Shown here piece after piece: positions 1 through 8,653 of a stretch of DNA of 52,414 nucleotides. The position numbers and the translations under genes were made by a program. Under the pieces are notes generated by a model, which saw only the letters and a program-made list of their open reading frames with translations, was not told the DNA's origin and did no database searches. This DNA comes from Flavobacteriia bacterium. GTDB lineage: Bacteria; Bacteroidota; Bacteroidia; Flavobacteriales; Flavobacteriaceae. Every line of letters starts with the position of its first letter. The first letter of the stretch is position 1. The stretch is from assembly GCA_013298525.1 (NCBI GenBank), contig JAAFHW010000008.1, positions 1 to 52,414 of the forward strand, in the 5' to 3' direction.

Positions 1-544
1 TTTCTGGAACTAAGGATTGCCACATCGAACCTTCAGCTACAGCAATACAAATGTAACCTCCAATTAATGCTCCAAGATTTACACCCATATAAAAGAATGA
101 AAATCCAGCATCTCTTCTTGGATCATCATTTTTATATAATTGTCCCACCATTGAAGAAATATTTGGTTTGAAAAAACCTGTTCCAACAATTGTAAAACCT
201 AATCCAACAAAGAAAAAATTCTTAGGATCAACGGCAAGAATTACACTTCCGATAATCATCAGAATTCCGCCCCAAAAAAGTGATTTTCTTAAGCCTAGGA
301 TTTTATCTGCAAATAATCCTCCTATAAAGGTAAAGGCATAAACCCATGCTTGCGTTGCTCCATATTGTAGATTAGCTGTTTTTTCATCCATAGCTAGATG
401 ATTTACCATAAAAACCACCAACATTCCGCGCATTCCGTAGAAACAAAAACGTTCCCACATTTCGCTAAAGAACAAATACCAAAGTTGTTTTGGATATTTT
501 CCTTTAAAATTTTGAATTTCTTCTATTGACTGATTGATTTCCAT
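1..544 (-). CDS. POT-family peptide transporter, N-terminal part (cut by window start)
   Basis: This is the first 181 codons of a proton-dependent di/tripeptide transporter (POT/PTR2 family, MFS fold, inner membrane); the stop codon lies outside the window. The ExxER proton-coupling motif is visible in SEMWERFCFYGMR near residue 27, and the PTR2 signatures GFFKPNIS and FFYMGVNLGAL follow. Hydrophobic segments match the first five or so helices. The ATG at 542-544 lies 2 bases after the stop of the next transporter upstream, so the two are almost certainly co-transcribed. Family assignment is firm; the substrate (small peptides) is inferred from the family and from the neighbouring dipeptidyl peptidase. 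Confidence 0.9.
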   Translation of the reverse strand, partial: MEINQSIEEIQNFKGKYPKQLWYLFFSEMWERFCFYGMRGMLVVFMVNHLAMDEKTANLQYGATQAWVYAFTFIGGLFADKILGLRKSLFWGGILMIIGSVILAVDPKNFFFVGLGFTIVGTGFFKPNISSMVGQLYKNDDPRRDAGFSFFYMGVNLGALIGGYICIAVAEGSMWQSLVPE

Positions 545-546
545 AA

Positions 547-2205
547 TTAATTGATTCCGTGGTCTTTCATTACTTTATTTAAGTTTTTCACTAAGGCAAA
601 CATCAATACAGTTGCAAACATTAACAATCCGAAGTTTACCCAAAAGAAATTGGCTTTATCGTCATATTGATCCCACATACTTGCTAAAACTCCAGATAAT
701 TTATTTCCGATGGAGGTTGATAAAAACCATCCACCCATCATTAATGCCGTAATATTTTTTGGAGATAATTTAGAAACAATCGATAATCCCATTGGACTTA
801 GGAACAGTTCTCCGATTGTTATAATTCCGTAATTAGCAACCAACCACCAAACCGATACTTTTTCCATTCCGTTGTTCCCAATATGAACTGCTGCGACCAT
901 TACTAGAACAGATAATGCTGAAATTAATAATCCGAAAGCGATTTTTGTTGGAGTTGATGGTTCTTTTTTTCTGCTTCTTAAAAAAGTAAAGAAAGCAACA
1001 ACAAGCGGCGTTAATATAATAACCCAACCTGGATTTATAGACTGACTTAAATTGGTTGCCCAAATGGAAACTGTCGAACCTTCTTGAGGTAATTTATTTT
1101 TTTCAACATTTCTAAAATAAACAGGATAGTTTACTTCCTTAACTACTTTTCCATTTTCTTTTTGAAGTCGAAAACTTGCATCGTATAATTCGGTTGAATC
1201 CTTTTTGTATTCGATATCTTTTGCCAATTTTAAATTACTAAAAACAGCTTGAGTCGTTCCACTTATTTCTCTATCAGTATATCTATCTGCCCATGTTGTT
1301 AATGCAGAACCGTTTAATTTGAAAACTGCCCAAAATAAAATCACCACGGCAAAAATAGAAAGCAACGCTCCAATTGGTCGTTTTTCTTCTGGTTTTGCTT
1401 TGAAATATAAACTTCCATAAAAGTAAACTACTGGAAGACAAGCAAAAATAAAGGCATCAGTACTATCAGAACCAAAAATGGCACTATCAAGATTTACATC
1501 TGATTGCACTCCTTTAATCAACCAACCAATAACACCAAAAACTACCGATGGAACTAAAATATACAATACAATTTTAGAAAATGGCATATCACCTTCTTGA
1601 ATTCCTTTTTTATCAGTTTTATCGCCGTAATGTTTTGTTCCTAGAAGAAACACGATTACACCAATAAACATCCCTAAACCAGCAGCCATAAAGGCATATT
1701 GCCAACCTAATAAAATTTGCAAAGCAGCGCCAAAAAAGTTACAAATGAAAGCACCAACATTGATTCCCATGTAAAAAATATTGTAGCCTTCGTCTTTCTT
1801 TTCTTTGTATTGGTCTTCGTTGTAGAAATTACCTAATAAAGTTGAGATATTTGGTTTGAAAAATCCGTTTCCAACGATTACTAAAGTCATAGCAAGATAT
1901 AACATTGGTAAACTATGAATTCCCATCATAAAATAACCTGCACCCATCATTATTCCTCCAATTACAATTGATTTTTTATAACCTAAATATCTATCTGCAA
2001 CTAAACCACCAATGAATGGAGTTAAGAATACCAAAGCGATAAAAGTTCCATATAAATCGGATGCTTCTTTCTCTGTCATTGCGAAACCTGCTTCTACATC
2101 TTTAAGATACAAAGTAAAAATTCCAATCATTAAATAATAACCAAAACGTTCCCACATTTCAGATAAAAATAAGTAAGGCAATGCTTTAGGATGACTTTTC
2201 CACAT
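547..2205 (-). CDS. POT-family peptide transporter (552 aa)
   Basis: Second of three tandem proton-coupled oligopeptide transporters, an inner-membrane importer of di/tripeptides. Visible family marks are ExxER in LSEMWERFGYY (residues about 15-25), GFFKPNIS near 115 and the PTR2 signature FYMGINVGAF near 145. Where the other two copies read FYGMR after the ER motif, this one reads YYLMI, so the first helix is diverged. About 90 polar residues (roughly 305-395) sit between hydrophobic helices and look like an added extracytoplasmic loop. The ATG is at 2203-2205, just downstream of a strong terminator hairpin, so this gene may have its own promoter. It runs 2 bases ahead of the next transporter. 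Substrate preference cannot be read from sequence. Confidence 0.92.
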   Translation of the reverse strand: MWKSHPKALPYLFLSEMWERFGYYLMIGIFTLYLKDVEAGFAMTEKEASDLYGTFIALVFLTPFIGGLVADRYLGYKKSIVIGGIMMGAGYFMMGIHSLPMLYLAMTLVIVGNGFFKPNISTLLGNFYNEDQYKEKKDEGYNIFYMGINVGAFICNFFGAALQILLGWQYAFMAAGLGMFIGVIVFLLGTKHYGDKTDKKGIQEGDMPFSKIVLYILVPSVVFGVIGWLIKGVQSDVNLDSAIFGSDSTDAFIFACLPVVYFYGSLYFKAKPEEKRPIGALLSIFAVVILFWAVFKLNGSALTTWADRYTDREISGTTQAVFSNLKLAKDIEYKKDSTELYDASFRLQKENGKVVKEVNYPVYFRNVEKNKLPQEGSTVSIWATNLSQSINPGWVIILTPLVVAFFTFLRSRKKEPSTPTKIAFGLLISALSVLVMVAAVHIGNNGMEKVSVWWLVANYGIITIGELFLSPMGLSIVSKLSPKNITALMMGGWFLSTSIGNKLSGVLASMWDQYDDKANFFWVNFGLLMFATVLMFALVKNLNKVMKDHGIN

Positions 2206-2216
2206 AATAAATCGAT

Positions 2217-2254
2217 TTAAAAAAACAAACCTACAAGGATTTCTTGTAGGTTTG
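2217..2254 (-). terminator. Intrinsic terminator after the third transporter gene
   Basis: A 12-bp perfect stem (2226-2237 pairs with 2243-2254) with a 5-base loop is followed on the minus strand by a run of seven or more T. It lies between the 568-aa transporter and the 552-aa transporter, so the dipeptidyl peptidase/transporter transcript probably ends or is attenuated here. Confidence 0.85.
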
Positions 2255-2283
2255 AAAGATATAAAAATATTTTTAAATAATGA

Positions 2284-3990
2284 TTAGCGAACGCCGTGCA
2301 TCATTTTTTTCAATTTTGGTGTTAAGAATGCTAAAATTATAGCTGCTATTCCACATAAAATAACAAAAACCATAAAGAATTCATATAAATTATGAATTTC
2401 AAAACCTCCAAATGAAGTATACTCTGTTGGTAATTGTTCTTTCTTAAACATAGAAACTTGCTCAACTGTTAAAGTTGCTTTCTTATCTAAAACATCTTGA
2501 AGATTTACACCCAAAGTTTCTGCTTTTAGAAATTTATCACCAGTAGCTGGAATGATTGCTCCAAGTGAACCAGCTAAAGCATAACCAGCAGCATTAGAAA
2601 TAAAGAAAACACCATATAATAATGAAGCAAAACGCTTTGGTGCTAACTTTCCAACCAAAGATAATCCAATAGGTGATAAACAAAGCTCACCCATTGTTTG
2701 AATGAAATATAATAAAACCAACCATTTTATAGCTAATAAACCACTATTTCCAAGATCTTTAACATTATGAGCGATAATAAAATAACTTAAAGCAATCAAA
2801 GCTAATCCCAAAGCTTGTTTCAATGGTGAAATTGGTTCCTTTTGTTTTGCTCTTAACTTATCCCACATTATACTAAACGGTACTGCTAAAATAACAACAA
2901 AAAGCCCATTAAAAATTTGAACCATTGATGCTGGCATATCCCATCCGAAGATAAAAGTTCTATCTGTTTGATTTGATGCAATAAAAGTTAATGATGAACC
3001 AGCTTGTTCAAATGCTGCCCAAAAGAAAATAATGAAAAACGAAACAATATAAATTACAGAAATTCTTTCTCTCTCAATTTTGCTTTCAGCTGAGCTCATG
3101 ATTAAAAAAGCCAATGAAATTCCAGCACCATAAATAATCGGATAAATAATTCCTTTTACTAAGGTTCCAATTTCAAAATTACTAAATCCAATTTCTGAAA
3201 CTAATAAATATCTAAAAGCAAAAAATAAAACAACAAATAAAACTATTGCAATTCCTATTGATTTACTTGTGAATTTTGCCTGTTCTTCAACTTCACCTTT
3301 TGAAGAATCTTTATTAGGTTTTGCTCCAATTGGAGTTCCATCAGGAGAAACAACATATTTATCTTTTAAAAAGAAAAAAACTAATGTTCCTAAAACCATA
3401 GCAATACCTGCCATTAAATATCCCCATTTAAAAACTGTAGGATCTTGCACTCCATTGATCTTTACATCGGCAAAAAGAGGCACAAAATATTGACTTAATA
3501 AAGCTCCAATATTAATTCCCATATAAAAAATGGTAAAAGCAGAATCCAATTTAGTCTTTTCTTGTGGTGGATATAAACTCCCAACCATAGAAGAGATATT
3601 AGGTTTAAAGAATCCATTTCCAAAAATAATAACAAAAAGACCTAACCAAAAGACACCTTTTGACAAATCTAAATTACTATCATAAATGGTAGCACTATAA
3701 AACAATGAAAACTGACCAATTGCCATCAAAGTTCCACCAAGCATAATACAACTTCTATTTCCTAAATATTTATCTGAAATAAAACCTCCTAAAAGCGGTG
3801 TTAGATAACAAAGAGCTAGAAAACCACCATATATAATTGACGCATTTGACTCTCCTAACATTAAGGCATTTACCATAAACAAGGTTAAGATAGCTCGCAT
3901 TCCGTAGAAGTTGAACCTTTCCCACATCTCGGTTCCAAATAATACCCAAAGTCCTTTTGGATGTCCTGTTTTTACTGCTGTTTCACTCAT
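2284..3990 (-). CDS. POT-family peptide transporter (568 aa)
   Basis: Third tandem proton-dependent peptide transporter of the inner membrane. ExxER is present in GTEMWERFNFYGMR (about residues 19-32), with GFFKPNIS near 127 and FYMGINIGAL near 155. The length fits the family, with a polar stretch of roughly 60 residues near 500-555 before the last helix. The gene starts 30 bases after the stop of the dipeptidyl peptidase on the same strand and is followed by a terminator, so these two form the clearest operon of this block. The pairing suggests the transporter takes up the X-Pro/X-Ala dipeptides released by the peptidase; that is inference. Confidence 0.93.
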   Translation of the reverse strand: MSETAVKTGHPKGLWVLFGTEMWERFNFYGMRAILTLFMVNALMLGESNASIIYGGFLALCYLTPLLGGFISDKYLGNRSCIMLGGTLMAIGQFSLFYSATIYDSNLDLSKGVFWLGLFVIIFGNGFFKPNISSMVGSLYPPQEKTKLDSAFTIFYMGINIGALLSQYFVPLFADVKINGVQDPTVFKWGYLMAGIAMVLGTLVFFFLKDKYVVSPDGTPIGAKPNKDSSKGEVEEQAKFTSKSIGIAIVLFVVLFFAFRYLLVSEIGFSNFEIGTLVKGIIYPIIYGAGISLAFLIMSSAESKIERERISVIYIVSFFIIFFWAAFEQAGSSLTFIASNQTDRTFIFGWDMPASMVQIFNGLFVVILAVPFSIMWDKLRAKQKEPISPLKQALGLALIALSYFIIAHNVKDLGNSGLLAIKWLVLLYFIQTMGELCLSPIGLSLVGKLAPKRFASLLYGVFFISNAAGYALAGSLGAIIPATGDKFLKAETLGVNLQDVLDKKATLTVEQVSMFKKEQLPTEYTSFGGFEIHNLYEFFMVFVILCGIAAIILAFLTPKLKKMMHGVR

Positions 3991-4020
3991 TTTAATTTAT
4001 TTTAGTTTGTATTTAGTTGA

Positions 4021-6192
4021 TTATAGTTTCTCTTTTATGTAATTCGTCATTTTGTTGAACAACTGAATTCTTGTTTTTCCACCAAATATTCCGTGGTTTT
4101 TGTCAGGATAAATTGCCCAATCGAATTGTTTGTTAGCTTGAACTAAAGCTTCAATCATTTGCATTGAATTTTGAACATGAACGTTATCATCCGCTGTTCC
4201 ATGAATTAATAAAAAGTTTCCTTTTAGTTTACTCACATGATTGATAGGCGAATTATCATCATATCCACTAGCATTTTCTTGTGGTGTTGTCATGTATCTT
4301 TCGGTGTAAATACTATCATAAAATCTCCAATTAGTAACTGGAGCAACGGCAATTGCCATTTTGAAAACATCAGCACCTTTGAACAAGCAATTGCTCGACA
4401 TGAATCCGCCATAAGACCAGCCAAATATACCAATTCTAGATTTATCTACATAAGCATAGTTCCCTATGACTTTTGCTGCATCGATTTGATCTTCTACTTC
4501 AATTTTTCCCATTTGTAATTGAGTACATTTTTTGAAAGCAGCACCTTTAAAACCTGTTCCACGACCATCAACACAAGCAATAATATAACCTTGTTGTGAC
4601 AACATCATGAACCACATATCGTTTGTATCCAACCAATTATTAGCTACTTCTTGCGAACCTGGTCCAGAATACTGATACATGAAAACTGGATATTTTTTAG
4701 TTGCGTCAAAATCTTTTGGTTTAATCATCCAAGCATTTAGTTTGTGCCCTTTTTCAGTTGTAAGTTCGAAAAACTCTTTTGTCGGCAAATCATATTTTTT
4801 TAATTTATCAACCAAAGCTGTGTTGTTTACAATTTCTTGAGCTTGTTTTCCGTCTTTAGAACTGTTTAAAGTATAAGTTGGCGGAGTTGTCACACTTGAA
4901 TAAGTATTAATAAAATAAGTAAAATCTGGACTGAAAGTCGCTGCATTTGTTCCAACTAGTGAAGATAATTTTACTTTCTTTTTTCCGTCAAGCGAAATTT
5001 TATAAACATCTCTCAAAATAGAACCTTTTTCAACTGATTGGTAGAAAACCGTTTTAGTTTTTTCGTCGAAACCATAATAAGAAGTTACTTCCCAATTTCC
5101 TTTAGTAACTTGATTTTTTATTTTTCCGTTTTTATCGTACAAATAGATATGATTGTAACCATCTTTTTCTGATGTCCAAATAAAACTGTTGTCTTTCAAA
5201 AATGTTAAATTATCAGTAACATCCACATAAGCTTTATCCTTTTCATTCAAAACTACTTTTGGACTAGCTGTAGTTGCATCAACAAAAATCAAATCTAAAT
5301 TGTCTTGATGACGATTAAGAACTTGAACCGAAACTAAATTAGCATCGTTAGTCCATTTCATTCTTGCAATATAGAAATCAGAATAATTTCCTAAATTAAT
5401 TGGTTGAGAAATGTTTGCATTTAAATTATAAATATGCAATGAAACTAAGGCGTTTTTCTCACCAGCTTTTGGATATTTAAACGTTTCTGAAGTTGGATAT
5501 AAGTCCTTTTTGTACATATCCATTGAAAATTGTGGTACTTCGCTTTCGTCGAAACGAATGTAGGCTAGTTTTTTACTATCTGTACTCCAATCGAAAGCAC
5601 GAACAAAAGCAAATTCTTCTTCGTAAACCCAATCAGTAATTCCGTTAATAACAGCATTTTTAATACCATCATTAGTAACACGAGTTGTATTTCTTGATGC
5701 TATGTCATAAACATACAGATCATTTGCTTTTGCATAAGCAATTTTAGTTCCGTCAGGAGAAAATGTTGGCTCTTGAACTTGCCCAAGAAATCCTGAAATT
5801 TTTTGAGATTTTGTATCATACAAAAAGTAATCTGCTGTAAAAGAATGACGGAAAATTTGGTTAGAATTATTAGCAATTAAAATTTGCTTTTCATCATTAC
5901 TAAACACATAACTATCAATTCCTTCATCTGATAATTCCTTGAAGTTTTTAGTATCTATTAATGTCGACACTTTTTTTAATGTTGCAAAATCATAAAGATC
6001 GATTTGCTGGCTTTTTGTAGCTCTATCAGTATTTAAAACCGTGTACTGATTAGTGTTTTTCATGGATTGTAATGCATCCATTCCTTTGGCACGAAAAGCG
6101 CCTGTGTAGATTTCTTCAACCGAAATTTTTTGCTGTGCTACAACAGAAAAAGTTGTTAAAAGAAAGAGCGTAATAATTTTAGTAATTTTCAT
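4021..6192 (-). CDS. Dipeptidyl peptidase IV-like S9 serine peptidase, secreted (723 aa)
   Basis: An exported peptidase predicted to remove N-terminal dipeptides (X-Pro, X-Ala) from peptides in the periplasm or at the surface. Residues 1-20 form a signal peptide ending in VVAQQ. A beta-propeller domain (DPPIV_N) covers roughly 90-440. The double-Glu motif that anchors the substrate N-terminus is visible in DWVYEEEFAF (around 188-197). The alpha/beta-hydrolase domain carries the triad: Ser593 in GWSYGG, Asp668 in HGTADDNVH and His700 in DKNHGI. Presence of the double-Glu motif favours DPP IV over other S9 subfamilies. It is followed after 28 bases by a peptide transporter. The ATG is followed directly by a good signal peptide, which supports this start. 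Confidence 0.95.
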   Translation of the reverse strand: MKITKIITLFLLTTFSVVAQQKISVEEIYTGAFRAKGMDALQSMKNTNQYTVLNTDRATKSQQIDLYDFATLKKVSTLIDTKNFKELSDEGIDSYVFSNDEKQILIANNSNQIFRHSFTADYFLYDTKSQKISGFLGQVQEPTFSPDGTKIAYAKANDLYVYDIASRNTTRVTNDGIKNAVINGITDWVYEEEFAFVRAFDWSTDSKKLAYIRFDESEVPQFSMDMYKKDLYPTSETFKYPKAGEKNALVSLHIYNLNANISQPINLGNYSDFYIARMKWTNDANLVSVQVLNRHQDNLDLIFVDATTASPKVVLNEKDKAYVDVTDNLTFLKDNSFIWTSEKDGYNHIYLYDKNGKIKNQVTKGNWEVTSYYGFDEKTKTVFYQSVEKGSILRDVYKISLDGKKKVKLSSLVGTNAATFSPDFTYFINTYSSVTTPPTYTLNSSKDGKQAQEIVNNTALVDKLKKYDLPTKEFFELTTEKGHKLNAWMIKPKDFDATKKYPVFMYQYSGPGSQEVANNWLDTNDMWFMMLSQQGYIIACVDGRGTGFKGAAFKKCTQLQMGKIEVEDQIDAAKVIGNYAYVDKSRIGIFGWSYGGFMSSNCLFKGADVFKMAIAVAPVTNWRFYDSIYTERYMTTPQENASGYDDNSPINHVSKLKGNFLLIHGTADDNVHVQNSMQMIEALVQANKQFDWAIYPDKNHGIFGGKTRIQLFNKMTNYIKEKL

Positions 6193-6325
6193 TTTCTTGA
6201 TTGATTATAAAACGAGTTCAATTTTAGTGAAAAATTCCCAAATAATGGCATATTTTTATGTTAAATGCAGTTTTTAGTATTTTTAAATTCCTCCAAAACA
6301 AAATATAAGAATTAATTCTAAAGCG

Positions 6326-6333
6326 TATCTTTG
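6326..6333 (+). promoter_or_regulatory. Candidate -7 element for the HMG-CoA reductase gene
   Basis: TATCTTTG matches the Bacteroidota -7 consensus TAnnTTTG and lies 28 bases before the ATG at 6361. I could not find a matching TTTG 19-21 bases upstream, so this is a partial match. Confidence 0.4.
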
Positions 6334-6360
6334 CTAAAAATAAGATATAATCATTTGAAC

Positions 6361-7677
6361 ATGAATAACGCTGTTGCCGGATTTTCAAAACTATCAAAAG
6401 AAGATAAAATCAATTGGATTGCTACTGAATACTTTACCAATCCAACAGAAGCTATTACGACTATAAAACAATATTGGAATTCTGATTCTAAATTGCAACA
6501 ATTGCATGATGAATTTATTGAAAATACCATTACCAATTTCTATTTACCGATGGGAATTGCGCCGAATTTTCTAATCAATAACAACTATTATTCGGTTCCA
6601 ATGGTGATTGAAGAGAGTTCTGTTGTTGCTGCAGCTGCAAAATCGGCAAAATATTGGAGTACTCGTGGCGGATTTAAGGCAACGGTTTTGAATTCTGAAA
6701 AAATTGGACAGGTACATTTTATTTATAAAGGTGATGTTCAAAAATTAGAAAATTTCTTTCATACAACAAAATCAAAATTGGTTGAAGAAACCGAAAACAT
6801 CACCAAAAACATGCAAAAACGCGGTGGTGGAATTTTGGATATTGAACTAAGAAATAAAACCAACGAATTAGAAAACTACTTTCAATTGCATGCCACTTTT
6901 GAAACAAAAGATTCTATGGGAGCTAACTTTATAAATTCTTGTTTGGAGCAGTTTGCTAAAACATTAAAAGTAGAAGCTCAAAATTATGATGGTTTTTCTG
7001 AAGAAGAAAAAAACATTCAAGTGGTGATGAGCATTCTTTCTAATTATGTTCCTAATTGTATTGTTCGTGCTGAAGTTTCATGTAAAATTGAAGATTTGGC
7101 CGAAAAGAAAATCGAGAATCCTCAAGAGTTTGCAGAGAAATTTGTTCAAGCGGTCAAGATTGCAGAAATAGAACCTTTTAGAGCAGTAACGCACAATAAA
7201 GGAATTATGAACGGAATTGACTCAGTAATTCTTGCAACTGGAAATGATTTTCGAGCTGTTGAAGCTGGCGTTCATGCTTATGCTTCTCGAAACGGAAAAT
7301 ATTCAAGTTTATCTCATGCTAAAATAGAAAATGGTGTCTTTACTTTTTGGATGGAAATTCCATTAGCTTTAGGAACTGTTGGCGGATTAACTTCATTGCA
7401 TCCATTAGTAAAAATGGCTTTACAGATTTTAGGAAAACCATCGGCACATGAATTAATGCAGATTGTTGCAGTAACTGGATTGGCACAAAATTTTGCAGCT
7501 TTGCGTTCGTTAACCACAACTGGAATTCAAGAAGGACACATGAAAATGCATATTAATAATATTTTGAATCAGTTTCAAACTTCTGATGAAGAAAGAATAA
7601 TGATTAAAAAGCACTTTGAAAATAACACTATTTCTCATGCTGCAGTTGTAGAATTTATTGAAAATTTAAGAAAATAA
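6361..7677 (+). CDS. HMG-CoA reductase, class II-like (438 aa)
   Basis: Catalyses interconversion of HMG-CoA and mevalonate, the committed step of the mevalonate route to isoprenoids, in the cytoplasm. Catalytic residues known for the family can be placed: Glu84/85 in EESSVVAAAAK, Lys280 in THNKG, Asp296 in ATGNDFRAVEAG and His393 in GIQEGHMKMH. The last motif and the lack of an N-terminal membrane domain match the bacterial class II type. The ATG at 6361 was chosen; an upstream in-frame TTG at 6331 would add ten residues but falls on the -7 element. A GHMP kinase follows 4 bases after the stop, forming a two-gene operon that ends at a terminator. The biosynthetic direction is inferred from the kinase partner. 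Confidence 0.95.
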   Translation: MNNAVAGFSKLSKEDKINWIATEYFTNPTEAITTIKQYWNSDSKLQQLHDEFIENTITNFYLPMGIAPNFLINNNYYSVPMVIEESSVVAAAAKSAKYWSTRGGFKATVLNSEKIGQVHFIYKGDVQKLENFFHTTKSKLVEETENITKNMQKRGGGILDIELRNKTNELENYFQLHATFETKDSMGANFINSCLEQFAKTLKVEAQNYDGFSEEEKNIQVVMSILSNYVPNCIVRAEVSCKIEDLAEKKIENPQEFAEKFVQAVKIAEIEPFRAVTHNKGIMNGIDSVILATGNDFRAVEAGVHAYASRNGKYSSLSHAKIENGVFTFWMEIPLALGTVGGLTSLHPLVKMALQILGKPSAHELMQIVAVTGLAQNFAALRSLTTTGIQEGHMKMHINNILNQFQTSDEERIMIKKHFENNTISHAAVVEFIENLRK

Positions 7678-7681
7678 ATTT

Positions 7682-8596
7682 GTGAAAAAAGAATTCTACA
7701 GCAACGGAAAATTATTAATCACAGGAGAATATGTGGTTCTTGATGGCGCAAAAGCGTTAGCGTTACCAACAAAATTTGGTCAGAATTTAATTATTGAATC
7801 TTCAGAAAATGAAGTTATTCAATGGAGAAGTCATGACCATGATGGAAGTGTTTGGTTTGAAGACACTATTCCATTTTCTAGTATTATTGAAAAGAAAAAT
7901 TATGATGAAATTCATAACATAAAAAATACATTAATTGAGATTTTGCACGAAGCATATCTTATGAATTCTGACTTTATTACAAATTCAAAAGGATATAAAA
8001 TCACAACTGAACTCACCTTTCCTAAATTTTGGGGTTTGGGGACTTCTTCTACTCTAATTAACAATATTGCTCAATGGTTAGAGATTGATGCCTATGATTT
8101 ACTTAAAAGAAGTTTTGGAGGAAGTGGATATGACTTGGCATGTGCTCAAAATGATTCGGCAATTATCTACCAATTAGTCAATGAAAAACCTACTATAGAA
8201 AAAATAACTTTCGAACCTGATTTTACTGATAAAATACATTTCGTTTATTTGAACAGAAAGCAAAGTAGCAAATCTGCAATTGCTTCATACCTAGACAAGC
8301 AAGGAGATATTGGCAAAACTGTTAAAATAATTGATGCAATTACAAAGACAATTGTGGATGCAACCGAACCAAAAGAATTTGCATTAGCATTACAAAAACA
8401 TGAAATTGAAATGAGTAATGTTTTAGAACTTCAAACAGTTCAAGAAGCTTTGTTTGATGATTTTCATGGTGTTATCAAAAGTCTTGGTGCTTGGGGTGGC
8501 GATTTTGTTTTAGCCATTTCTAAAGAAAACCCAACAGAGTACTTCAACAAAAAAGGTTATACAGTTATTGTTCCGTATAAAGATATGATTTTATAA
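7682..8596 (+). CDS. GHMP-family kinase, GYDIA type (304 aa)
   Basis: A small-molecule kinase of the GHMP superfamily (galactokinase, homoserine kinase, mevalonate kinase, phosphomevalonate kinase). The N-terminus carries the family pattern GKLLITGEYVVLDGA (residues about 9-23). The glycine/serine-rich ATP loop is WGLGTSSTLINN near 120, and GGSGYDLACAQ lies near 150. The GYD-[IL]-A motif defines a group usual in flavobacteria. It starts with GTG 4 bases after the HMG-CoA reductase stop; no ATG fits the conserved N-terminus. The context supports phosphorylation of mevalonate or a later intermediate, but the sequence alone does not decide which. Confidence 0.85.
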   Translation: MKKEFYSNGKLLITGEYVVLDGAKALALPTKFGQNLIIESSENEVIQWRSHDHDGSVWFEDTIPFSSIIEKKNYDEIHNIKNTLIEILHEAYLMNSDFITNSKGYKITTELTFPKFWGLGTSSTLINNIAQWLEIDAYDLLKRSFGGSGYDLACAQNDSAIIYQLVNEKPTIEKITFEPDFTDKIHFVYLNRKQSSKSAIASYLDKQGDIGKTVKIIDAITKTIVDATEPKEFALALQKHEIEMSNVLELQTVQEALFDDFHGVIKSLGAWGGDFVLAISKENPTEYFNKKGYTVIVPYKDMIL

Positions 8597-8600
8597 AACT

Positions 8601-8630
8601 AAAAAATCCCGAATTACTTCGGGATTTTTT
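8601..8630. terminator. Bidirectional terminator between convergent genes
   Basis: A 13-bp perfect stem (8601-8613 with 8618-8630) has a TTAC loop and A-run/T-run flanks, so it can act in both directions. It ends the HMG-CoA reductase/kinase operon and the minus-strand foldase gene that stops at 8654. Confidence 0.9.
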
Positions 8631-8653
8631 ATATAATTTTTAGAAAGAATCTA

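Noticed and set aside
6331-6360. TTG start adding ten residues to HMG-CoA reductase
   Set aside because: It lies on the TATCTTTG -7 box, so it would be upstream of the transcription start. The ATG at 6361 gives a normal N-terminus.
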